A stretch of 33,555 nt of DNA from an uncultured Christensenella sp. (GTDB lineage: Bacteria > Bacillota > Clostridia > Christensenellales > UBA1242), in NCBI GenBank assembly GCA_949294585.1, contig CASFHZ010000029.1, positions 1-33,555 on the forward strand. Direction: 5' to 3'. Positions 7,281 to 16,800 of the stretch are shown here, piece after piece (within the stretch, counting starts at the first letter, position 1; every line of letters starts with the position of its first letter). The notes beneath the pieces are model-generated. The model was not told the DNA's origin. It was given only the letters and a program-made list of their open reading frames with translations, and did not search any database. A program made the position numbers and the translations under genes.

Positions 7281-8918
7281 ATGCAAAAGTCAATTAATGG
7301 CGCTATTTTTAGAAAAATGATTATCGGAGGAGTTTCGCTCCTCGACCAAAATAAACAAGTTGTTGATTCATTAAATGTTTTCCCTGTACCAGATGGTGAT
7401 ACTGGTACAAATATGTTTTTAACAATGAAGTCTGCAGGAAATGAGGTAAATAATTGTCCTGATAACACACTTTTAAACTTATGCGAAGCTTTCGCAAAAG
7501 GTGCATTAAGGGGGGCAAGAGGAAATTCTGGTGTTATTACATCTCAAATTATCAAAGGTTTAACAAAATCTCTTTCCACTGTTGAAAACATAACAACAAA
7601 AAATTTTGCAAAGGCAATGATGGAAGGAAGCAAAGTTGCTTATAAAGCCGTTACAAAACCAAAAGAAGGAACAATTTTAACTGTTATTAGAGTTATGAGT
7701 GAACAAGCAGTTGAAATTGCAAAAAAAGTTTCTGATCTTGAAGAGTTTTTTAAGTTAGTTATTGAAAAAGGTGAAGAAGTCCTTCAACAAACACCTGAAA
7801 TGTTGCCAGTGTTAAAAAAAGCTGGAGTTGTTGATGCAGGTGGCAGAGGTTTAATCATTATATTCACAGGATTCTATAAAGCTCTTATTGGTGAAGAAGA
7901 TTTTAATGTTGTTTTTGAAGATGGACAACCAGTTCAAACAGCAGATGATGTTATAGCTGATATAAACAATCTTGCTGATATTGAATTTGGATATTGCACT
8001 GAATATATGATTATTAATATGCACAAGAAAACAACTGAGGCAGATATTGAAAAACTAAAAGAAAAACTTATGCAAATAGGTGATTCAGTTCTTTGTATTG
8101 GTGATTTATTGCTTGTAAAAGTTCACGTTCACACAAATCAACCAAACTTAGCTCTTGGTTATGCACTTGAACTTGGTGAACTTTATAATTTAAAAATTGA
8201 AAATATGCGTGAGCAAAACAGAGAACTAAAAAAGAAAGCAGGTCAAAAACAAGAAAATCTTAAAGAATTAGGTATGGTTTCTGTTGCTCCTGGAAAAGGT
8301 ATTGCAGACCTTATGAAAGATTTGATGATTGATGAAATAATTCAAGGTGGGCAAACAATGAATCCAAGTGCTGCAGATATTGCAACAGCTGTTGACAAAG
8401 TTCCTGCAAAAACTGTTTATGTTTTTCCTAACAACAAAAATATTATACTTGCCGCAGAGCAGGCAAAAGGTCTTACAACCAAAAATTTAATTGTAATACC
8501 AACAAGAAGTGTTCCAGAGGGTATTTCGGCTTGCTTGGCATTTAATCCAGAAGCATCTATTGAAGAAAACACGGAAAGTATGAGTAATGCTTATACAAAT
8601 GTAAAAAGTGCATCGGTAACATATGCTGTTAGAGCTACTCACGTTGATGGATTTGACCTATCAGTTGGTGAAGTTATTGGTCTGGACGATAAAGCAATTT
8701 TGGCAAAAGGTAATCTTGTTAACCCAACAACAGAGGATTTAATATCAAAAATGATAGATGAAAGTGTTGTTAGTGTTACACTTTTCTATGGTGAAGACGT
8801 AAAACAAGAAGATGCTGAAGCACTTAGAGATGTTTTGGCACAAAAATACCCTGAGTGTGAAATAACTGTTATTGATGGTGGTCAACCAGTTTATTACTAT
8901 ATAATTTCTATGGAATAA
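7281..8918 (+). CDS. fakA: Fatty acid kinase subunit A / DAK-domain protein YloV
   Basis: The 545-residue protein has an N-terminal DhaL-like kinase domain with the ATP/Mg-binding motif PVPDGDTGTNM (35-45) and the GARGNSGVI helix about 40 residues later. A central domain and a C-terminal DegV-like region follow. FakA phosphorylates fatty acids presented by a separate DegV-type FakB protein, so that exogenous or recycled fatty acids can enter phospholipid synthesis. No fakB is in this window. Length and order after yloU match Bacillus YloV. AGGAG overlaps the yloU stop codon. In many Firmicutes sda genes or recG follow; here the giant surface-protein operon starts instead, marking the edge of the accessory region. 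Confidence 0.9.
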   Translation: MQKSINGAIFRKMIIGGVSLLDQNKQVVDSLNVFPVPDGDTGTNMFLTMKSAGNEVNNCPDNTLLNLCEAFAKGALRGARGNSGVITSQIIKGLTKSLSTVENITTKNFAKAMMEGSKVAYKAVTKPKEGTILTVIRVMSEQAVEIAKKVSDLEEFFKLVIEKGEEVLQQTPEMLPVLKKAGVVDAGGRGLIIIFTGFYKALIGEEDFNVVFEDGQPVQTADDVIADINNLADIEFGYCTEYMIINMHKKTTEADIEKLKEKLMQIGDSVLCIGDLLLVKVHVHTNQPNLALGYALELGELYNLKIENMREQNRELKKKAGQKQENLKELGMVSVAPGKGIADLMKDLMIDEIIQGGQTMNPSAADIATAVDKVPAKTVYVFPNNKNIILAAEQAKGLTTKNLIVIPTRSVPEGISACLAFNPEASIEENTESMSNAYTNVKSASVTYAVRATHVDGFDLSVGEVIGLDDKAILAKGNLVNPTTEDLISKMIDESVVSVTLFYGEDVKQEDAEALRDVLAQKYPECEITVIDGGQPVYYYIISME

Positions 8919-8950
8919 ATCTCATTTTTTAATGAGATTTTTCTTTTTAT
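8917..8950 (+). terminator. Terminator of yloU-yloV
   Basis: A 10-bp perfect stem AAATCTCATT / AATGAGATTT with a TTTT loop is followed by TTCTTTTTAT. The stem begins inside the yloV stop codon. Confidence 0.88.
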
Positions 8951-9002
8951 ATATGTATTTTATGTTATAAATTTATAACTAATATGATAGATTATAAAAT
9001 TT

Positions 9003-9019
9003 TATTGACAAAGTCAATA
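9003..9019. promoter_or_regulatory. Dyad operator-like site I
   Basis: The perfect inverted repeat TATTGAC-AAA-GTCAATA is centred at 9011, about 110 bp upstream of the predicted start of transcription of the surface operon. It shares TTGACAAAGTCAATA exactly with site II. The symmetry suits a dimeric winged-helix regulator of the MarR type, but the regulator is not identifiable here. Confidence 0.6.
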
Positions 9020-9043
9020 TTTATTTTTACTGCATTTGTTTTG

Positions 9044-9058
9044 TTGACAAAGTCAATA
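9044..9058. promoter_or_regulatory. Dyad operator-like site II
   Basis: This is the second copy of TTGACAAAGTCAATA, 39 bp downstream of the first, with the dyad TTGAC-AAA-GTCAA centred at 9050. It lies upstream of the -35 element, a position that suits an activator or cooperative binding rather than simple occlusion. TTGACA is also a consensus -35, but no -10 lies at the correct distance from either copy. Confidence 0.6.
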
Positions 9059-9085
9059 AAATCATATTTTTTGTTATAAAAGTAC

Positions 9086-9114
9086 TTTACATTTTATATT
9101 TATTAGTATATAAT
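9086..9114 (+). promoter_or_regulatory. Sigma-A promoter of the giant surface-protein operon
   Basis: TTTACA (9086-9091), 17 bp, then a perfect TATAAT (9109-9114). The predicted start near 9121 gives a leader of about 46 nt. Confidence 0.75.
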
Positions 9115-9166
9115 ATGTTCGTTATATTAAATATACAGGTTATTACCTTTAAAATAGAGAATACAT

Positions 9167-12100
9167 ATGAAATATATAAGTAGAATTTTCACAGTGCTTA
9201 TTGCACTGTTTGGTATAGTTATTTTTTTTGGGTGTGGTGAAAAGCCACCTGAAACATTTTCAATATCTGGTTATGTACTTGAAGATGGTGTTGGTGTTAG
9301 TGATGTAACACTTTCATCTGATGTTGGCAATGTGACTACAGATGAAAATGGTTTTTTTATTTTTTCTGACATATCAAATGGTTTAACAATTGAAGCTCAA
9401 AAAGAGGGATATACTTTTGAAAAAATTTCGCAAACATTTTTTGGTGCAACAACAAATGCAACATTTATAGCACATAAATATTATGACATAACTGGCAAAG
9501 TTGTTAGTAATGGAATTGGTATAGAAGGTGTAAAAGTTACTGCAAGTGCGTTAAAAGGTGGATACACTGTAACTAACAATAGTGGTGAGTTTGTGTTGTA
9601 TAACATTGCTGGAAATGCCACACTAAGTGCAGAAAAAGCAGGTTTTGTGTTTTTTGAAAAAACCTGTTCTCACGAAACTAGTCAAAATATTCAAATTACA
9701 GCAACGACAAACTGCAATATTAACATTGATTATTGTGGTTTAGCAGGTGATTTTGCCAGTGATACAAAAGTTTTTGTAAATAACAGTGAAGTAAATGTAA
9801 CAGGTAATAGTTTTGTATTAGAAAATTTAACATTTGGTACCAAAATTTCGTTAAGCAATGATTTTGTTAAGTTTGAGCCTAATCAAGTTATAATATCAAA
9901 AGAAAATCAAATAATTAATTTTGTTGGTGAAAAAATATATTCAATTAGTGGATTTGTAAAAAGTGGAAGCACTGCATTAGGTAACGCACTTTTAAGTATA
10001 GGAGAAATAACAACATTTTCTAATTCACAAGGTTATTTTACATTTGATAATGTAACAGGAGAAAATACTGTTTGTTGCAGTGTTGATGGATTTGAGTTTA
10101 ATAATATTGTATGCAATGAAGCAAACAACTCAATTGAATTTCAAGGCACAACATCTTTATTTGGAAGAATTACAAACAATGGTAGTGGTTTTGCTGGTGT
10201 AAATGTAATTAGCAAAAAAATGACTTCAATATCAAATGCTGATGGTTCATTTGAATTACATAATTTGCAGTTAGGTGATGTTGTAAATTTTGAATGTAGC
10301 ACTGCAAAACTAAGTGTTGACGCAACAACTGTTTTAGAGGCAAATAAGTTTATCGAAGTTACTGCACAAAATTATTACAATGCAACAATATGTGTTGTTG
10401 ATGATTATGGTGAAAGTTTAAACAATGTAAACATTACACTTAATAATAATATTTTTGTCACAAATCAAGATGGAATTGTTGAATTAACCAATTTATTTGG
10501 TACAAATTACTGCAATATTGAACTTGATGGCTATAAGGCTTTACAAAATGTTGAGATTGGTGAAAATCAAAATGTTTATAACATAGTTTTGCAAAAGTTA
10601 TATAATGCTTCAATTACATTAAAAACTGGAGATATAGTATTATCAAACAAACAAGTTGTAATAAACGAAGAAACTTATTCTACAAATGAAAATGGTGAAA
10701 TTTTATTTAATAATTTGTTTGGAGAATTAATATTTAACATATCTTGCGAGGGATATAATAATATTTCAATAAATACGAACTCAAAAGATTATAACAAAAA
10801 TGTATCATTAACTTATAATATAAGTGGTTATGTAAAAAGTGGTAATGTTTTTGTTCCTGATGTAAAAGTCAGCTATGATGATAATTTTGTTTTAAGTGAT
10901 AAAAATGGATATTTCACAATAACAAATTTGGAAGGACAAATTGAAATTACATATTATAAAGAATTTTATAATTTTCAAACTTCAAGCATTGTTTCATCAC
11001 AAGATAATAATATTATTGTTGAAACTTCGTATAAAGTTTTTGGTTATGCAATGAGTGATGACTTGGGGTTATTTAACACTCAGATAATAATAACAAGCAG
11101 TAATGATGAAAACAATTTATCTGTTTATACAAACCAAGATGGATATTATGAATTTAATAATATTTATGGCGAAAATGTGTTGTTTTATGTAAATGCTGAT
11201 GGTTTAAAATTAAGACCACTATCTTATAGCGTTTTAGCTGGCGGACAATATGATTTTATGCTTAATGGATATGAGCTTGGAGGATATGTTCTTTCAAATG
11301 GTGAACCTGTTGAAGATGTTAAAATATCAGCAGGAGAAAGTGTGACATACACAAATGAAGATGGTTTTTATTATTTTAATTTGTTAAAAACCGACTGTGA
11401 AATTATGGCATATAAAGAGGGTTACAGTTTTACACCAAACACCATTTCGGTAACAACTGATGACAATGAAAGAAAAGATGTCAATTTTGAGGCAAGTTAT
11501 ATTTTTGAGGGTTATATACTATGGGGTGATAAACCTGTTGATGATGTGGCAGTTAGTGTTGGAGATAATAGCACAACAACAAATGAATTAGGTTATTTTA
11601 AGTTTGATTCAATTGTTGGAACAAATGAAATTTGTTTTTCAAAAAATGGTTATGAAATTAAATATTCTAATGACATTAAAGGTTATGTAAATTTAAAAAT
11701 TCAAGCAGGTGCGATTATAACTGGTGTGATTTTGAGTGGTGATTTACTTGTTGGAGATGTTGATGTAAAATTAGGTATAGTAACAACAAAAACAAATGAA
11801 AGTGGACTTTTTGTTGCAACGGTATATCAAAACAATTTTGAAATTGAATGTGTAAAAGAAGGATTTAGTTTTGATACTTCAAACTTTGCCATAAAAGCTG
11901 GTGAAAAGCAAAGTATTTCAGCTTCTTATTCTATTAGTGGAATTGTCAAATCATCTGATATTTTAATTAATGATGTTACTATAAAAATTAATGATGAAGA
12001 AACAAATTATAAATCTGAAGTAAATGGTACATTTAACATAATAAACTTAACAGGTACAACAACACTATCTTTTGAGAAAGATGGATATCAAATTGATAGG

Positions 12101-13822
12101 ATAACAGTAAATGAACCGGGTGAAATTGTTGCTAACGCAACATTTAGTGTATATGGTTACATAACATTTAATAATTCTGGATTAAAAGATATAACTGTTT
12201 CTTCAAATGGCAACAGTGTTTTAACGAATGAAGATGGTTATTACATTATTTCAGGACTTGTTGGTAGTGGAAATTTAACAATTGAAAAAAATGGTTACAA
12301 TTTTGTTGGTGAAAAAACTTATGCTGGATATTGTCAATTAGATTTTAATGCTTTATTTACTATAAGTGGAGTTATTAAGTCTGGCGAAACAGTTTTGACA
12401 AATGTAAATGTAAAATACGGTGACAATGAAACATTAACTAATGAAAATGGTTACTTTTATATGGAAAATATAGCATATGCTGGTGAAATTGAATTTTCAA
12501 AAACAGGTTATAACACTTTAACAAAAACTTATTTCGAATATTGTGAAAACGATATTATTAATTTATCATACAACGCAACAATAATATTCAATGGTTTAGA
12601 TAATTATGAAAATATTATAATTTCTGTTACAAATGAACAAGATGAAGAGAGTATTTACAATTCATCAAATTCTAGATACACAATTGAAAATATAAGTGGA
12701 GAAATATATGTGTCTTTGTCAAAAACGGGTTATGTGTTTAATCCACAAGTATTTGCGATAAAATCACCAACAGCAATTTCTGTTAATGTTAATAAATCTT
12801 ATTCCGTTAGTGGAAAAGTTTTAATTGATGGAACCAATGTTCCAATTATTGGAATGAAAGTTTCTGCGGGAAATGAGGTTGCTTATACAGATTCAAATGG
12901 TTATTATGTGTTAAACAATTTAGTTGGAAAAACAGTGATAAAAGGTGAATTGAGTTATGATAATTGTATAACAATTTCAACATCTTCAATTCAAGTGTCA
13001 GGTGAAATTGTTCAAGATTTCACTGTTTCAGCACTCGACTACACATTCTTTATGTTCCAAAAAGGATATCAACTATTAGAGGAAGCAAATAGTTCATATG
13101 TAAGTATGAACGGAACAGTTTCTTTAACTATGGGAGGAACACAACAAGTTAGAGGAATAAGAAAAAGAGATTCAAATGGCATAACTTTAACAGAAAAAAT
13201 GAATTATGGCAACAGTGTTGCAGGTATTGACCCAAAAGTTTCTCTTTTAACATACTACAACAGAAACACTGGCGAAACAAAATATCAACAAGTAAAAAAT
13301 GTTAGTTCTGACTATGTCGCAACTTACGGCAGTTTTACAAATACTTCTGCAAGTGAGTATAAGTCACTATATGGGTTGTATCCATACGATCATTATGCAT
13401 ACATAATTAACAAGTCCACAATAACAAGTGTTAACAACATAGTAAAAGATGGAACAAATACAACATTTACATTCAATTTAAACACAGGAACAGCTGTTTC
13501 AAACTACATAAAACAAATGTCATCTCTTTCAGGTCAAACTCCATCAAAATTCAACTATTGCAATTTGACTTACACAATTGGCGATGATGGATATATTAGG
13601 ACTTTAAAAATAAAAGAAGAATATGTAATTAATGTAGTTGTTTCTGTTACAGGGACATCTGAAATAACAGAAACTTATATGATTACAGATAAAGATACAA
13701 AATTAACAGACATAAATCTAAACGATATTCACAAATCGTTGGAGTTTGAGGTAAAGACAAATGAAAATAATGTTTTGTCAATGCCAAATAAAAAATTTAG
13801 TTTAAAAGGGGAAGAAAAATGA
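9167..13822 (+). CDS. Giant surface lipoprotein with about 17 carboxypeptidase-regulatory-like repeats
   Basis: I do not recognise this as a named protein. The 1551-residue product starts with a lipoprotein signal peptide: MKYISR, a hydrophobic stretch, then FFGC with Cys23 as the likely lipidated residue. From about residue 32 to 1288 it consists of about 17 tandem units of 70-80 residues, following I-S-G-x-V ... V-x-V ... T-N-x-x-G-x-F/Y-x-F-x-N-L-x-G ... K-x-G-Y/F. This pattern fits the CarboxypepD_reg / SpaA-like beta-sandwich families. Units 3, 6, 7 and 16 are the most divergent. Residues 1289-1551 form a different, non-repeated C-terminal domain. The ribosome binding site is weak (AGAG). 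The stop overlaps the next start as ATGA, so the two are coupled. A membrane-tethered stalk carrying a terminal binding or scaffold domain is inferred. Confidence 0.8.
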   Translation: MKYISRIFTVLIALFGIVIFFGCGEKPPETFSISGYVLEDGVGVSDVTLSSDVGNVTTDENGFFIFSDISNGLTIEAQKEGYTFEKISQTFFGATTNATFIAHKYYDITGKVVSNGIGIEGVKVTASALKGGYTVTNNSGEFVLYNIAGNATLSAEKAGFVFFEKTCSHETSQNIQITATTNCNINIDYCGLAGDFASDTKVFVNNSEVNVTGNSFVLENLTFGTKISLSNDFVKFEPNQVIISKENQIINFVGEKIYSISGFVKSGSTALGNALLSIGEITTFSNSQGYFTFDNVTGENTVCCSVDGFEFNNIVCNEANNSIEFQGTTSLFGRITNNGSGFAGVNVISKKMTSISNADGSFELHNLQLGDVVNFECSTAKLSVDATTVLEANKFIEVTAQNYYNATICVVDDYGESLNNVNITLNNNIFVTNQDGIVELTNLFGTNYCNIELDGYKALQNVEIGENQNVYNIVLQKLYNASITLKTGDIVLSNKQVVINEETYSTNENGEILFNNLFGELIFNISCEGYNNISINTNSKDYNKNVSLTYNISGYVKSGNVFVPDVKVSYDDNFVLSDKNGYFTITNLEGQIEITYYKEFYNFQTSSIVSSQDNNIIVETSYKVFGYAMSDDLGLFNTQIIITSSNDENNLSVYTNQDGYYEFNNIYGENVLFYVNADGLKLRPLSYSVLAGGQYDFMLNGYELGGYVLSNGEPVEDVKISAGESVTYTNEDGFYYFNLLKTDCEIMAYKEGYSFTPNTISVTTDDNERKDVNFEASYIFEGYILWGDKPVDDVAVSVGDNSTTTNELGYFKFDSIVGTNEICFSKNGYEIKYSNDIKGYVNLKIQAGAIITGVILSGDLLVGDVDVKLGIVTTKTNESGLFVATVYQNNFEIECVKEGFSFDTSNFAIKAGEKQSISASYSISGIVKSSDILINDVTIKINDEETNYKSEVNGTFNIINLTGTTTLSFEKDGYQIDRITVNEPGEIVANATFSVYGYITFNNSGLKDITVSSNGNSVLTNEDGYYIISGLVGSGNLTIEKNGYNFVGEKTYAGYCQLDFNALFTISGVIKSGETVLTNVNVKYGDNETLTNENGYFYMENIAYAGEIEFSKTGYNTLTKTYFEYCENDIINLSYNATIIFNGLDNYENIIISVTNEQDEESIYNSSNSRYTIENISGEIYVSLSKTGYVFNPQVFAIKSPTAISVNVNKSYSVSGKVLIDGTNVPIIGMKVSAGNEVAYTDSNGYYVLNNLVGKTVIKGELSYDNCITISTSSIQVSGEIVQDFTVSALDYTFFMFQKGYQLLEEANSSYVSMNGTVSLTMGGTQQVRGIRKRDSNGITLTEKMNYGNSVAGIDPKVSLLTYYNRNTGETKYQQVKNVSSDYVATYGSFTNTSASEYKSLYGLYPYDHYAYIINKSTITSVNNIVKDGTNTTFTFNLNTGTAVSNYIKQMSSLSGQTPSKFNYCNLTYTIGDDGYIRTLKIKEEYVINVVVSVTGTSEITETYMITDKDTKLTDINLNDIHKSLEFEVKTNENNVLSMPNKKFSLKGEEK

Positions 13823-16800
13823 AAAATAAAATAATAAAAACATCATTAATAACATCAATTTGTTTATGTATTTTTTCTATTTTCTTTCCTTTTATTTTAG
13901 AGGATAACGAAAATGTTTTGGCAGAAACAATAAATCAGGCTCAACAAATTACACTTGAAAATCTTGGAACATATTATTTGTATCCAAATAATAATGGAGT
14001 TAATTCTATATGCGATTATTTTGAGTATAGAACAGATAAAAATAATTGGGAAAGAAGGGATAATGAGTTATATCATAAGTATAAAAGTAGAATGCAAATA
14101 ACAAGTGAAACAACAAAATTTATCTCTACAATAAATTTATCAGATGCTTTAAAAAATGCTGGAAAAAATGGATATTTATCTGTTTCTGCAAGTGCTTATT
14201 TTGCATCTGAATATGGCGGAAAAATATTTTTTGTAGATGATAGTGTTGATGAACTTAGAATGAGTTTAAGTTCAATCACATCTTCTGGTGAAGTTGTTTC
14301 AACAAATTCTGTTGACTACACATCTTATGACTACAGTGAAACACCTTTTGTTTTAAATATAGATGTTAACAGTGGTGAATATTTACAACTTAAATTTGAA
14401 GAGTTATATGGTAAAACAGTATATGAGATTATGCGTGTTAAAGAACCAACAATAACTTTAACATCTTCAGATGTAACTGCACCAACAGTTAGCATTTCAA
14501 AAAATGTTGAAGGGTTTGTTAATAACAGAACAATAACATTAACTGTAAAGGATTTGGAGTCTGGAATTTTTTCTGTTGAGTGCGATAACGCAACACTAAA
14601 AGAATATTCTATTCAAGAAGATACAAAAACTGCAACATACACTTATGAAATTACAGAAAATGGTGAGTACAATTTTAAAGTTACAGACAATGTTGGAAAC
14701 ACACTTCAAACAAGTTACACAGAAAGCGAGATTGATAAAGAAAAGCCAAGTTTAGTTTTTGTTAATGGAATTAAGGATTTGTATTATACAAAAACAATTT
14801 CATTTGAAGCAACATATGAGCAATCTTTTAACAGCTCTAATGAATATTTTGTTTATACAATTGATGGCACAACACCAAATGAGAATAGTCCTGTTTTAGT
14901 GAATGGAACTAATGAAATTGAAGTGCAAAACAATGGTGAATATACTTTAAAAATTTTATCTTTTGATGAGGCTGGCAACTATAATGAAATTCAAGAATTT
15001 GCCTTTTATGTTGATGATAGTTATTATAGTATAAATATAACATCTTCAAATGGTGGGGATGTACCCCCATCTATTGATAATTTAAGGTATAAAGACATAC
15101 AAACAATATCGTTTAGTTGTCAAGATGGATATCAATTTTACTATGTTTCTGTTAATGGTGAAAAAATTGAAACAGATGGCAACAGTATTGAAATAGAGGT
15201 TACTCAAAACATTGATGTATATTTTGCATTTAGAAAAATAGTAAATGTTGTTCTGTTAACAAATTCATATTCATATACTGGTGAATTTGTTGAATTAAAT
15301 TTCACTAGTAACATAGATGACAATTCACTAATTGTTTTTGAATTTTATAAAAATGATGAGCAATGCGATTTCATTGAAGAGGGTGAATATCAAATTTATT
15401 ACACCATAGAAACAGAAGAATATATAGGAAGTGGTTCACTTAACGCAAACATAACAAAGAAAAATATTGGATATGTCTCATTAAATACAACTTCTTATGT
15501 TTATAACCCAAATGGTTTAACTCTTGATTATTCATCTAATGTTGAAGAAAGTGAAATAGTATTCACTTATTACTTAGCAACAACTATGGAAATTGTTACG
15601 CCAATAAATGTAGGCGATTATATTCTTGAATATAGTATTTCAAATAATGAGTTTGTTGGAAGTGGGATTTTAAGTTTTAATATTACAAAAAAAGAAATTG
15701 AAATTAAAGTTGAACAGTCTAATTTTATATATGATGGTTACATTAAAAATTTGGTAGTTTCAAATGATTTGAATTTGCAAATGCAAACTAAATATTTTTA
15801 CAACAATGAAGAAACACAACCTATAAATGCTGGAAGCTATTCATATAAAGTTGTAATAATAAATGACAATTACACAGGAACAATAACTGGAGAATTTTTA
15901 ATACAAAGAGCAAGTGTTGATATTTCAATTAATGATGATGTATTAATTTATGATGGGCAAATAAAATCACCTAGTGTACAAATTTCAAACAATCACAGTT
16001 ACACAATATTTATTTTGCAAAACGACTATTTAACAAATTCTATTAATGCAGGAGAATATGTTTTAAGAGTTGTTGTTGATGAAGAAAATTATTTTACTGA
16101 AAAGTTTTTTAATTTTACAATACAAAAACGACCAATTGTTGTTTTGGCACAAAACAAAACCATAACATATGGTGAAGATTATGGCGAATTAGTTTACACA
16201 ATAGAAAACGATATAAAATCGGATAACTTAATGTTTGACTTATATGTAAAAGATTACTCTGTAAATGTTGGCGAATACCAAATTGTTATCAATCAACAAA
16301 CATTAGAAAATTATAGTGTTGACTATAAAAATGCAACATTAACTATACAGCAAAAAGAGATTGATGTATTTATTGCAAATGATAATCAAAAAACATATGG
16401 TGAAAAAGACTCTGAAATTAGATTCACCTATGACACAGAAGATGTAATGTATAATGATATTTTGGAATTTTCAATTGAAAGAGAGTCTGGAGAAGATGTT
16501 GGAAGTTATGCAATAAACATAGTTAGTGTAAACAATTCCAATTACAAAGTTAAATTAACATCTTTTTCATACAAGATTAACAAAAGAAAAGTTGTAATAA
16601 AGCTTGATGATGTTGAAAAAATATATGGCGACTCGGATCCAGAATTTAGTTATGCATTGTATTATGGAAATATTGTAGGCAATGATGTTCTTATTAATTC
16701 ATACACAAGAGAAGAAGGTGAAAATGTTGGTGAATATCAAACATCACTACTTGAAACTAATGAGAACTATGAAATAATTTACATTAATGGAACTCTTGAA

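Noticed and set aside
9005-9058. The two TTGACA motifs as -35 elements of promoters
   Set aside because: Neither copy has a -10 at 16-18 bp; the real promoter is TTTACA/TATAAT at 9086-9114, and the motifs are better explained as dyads.
9003-9058. CRISPR-like direct repeat
   Set aside because: Only two copies of a 15-bp repeat, with no further units and no cas genes.
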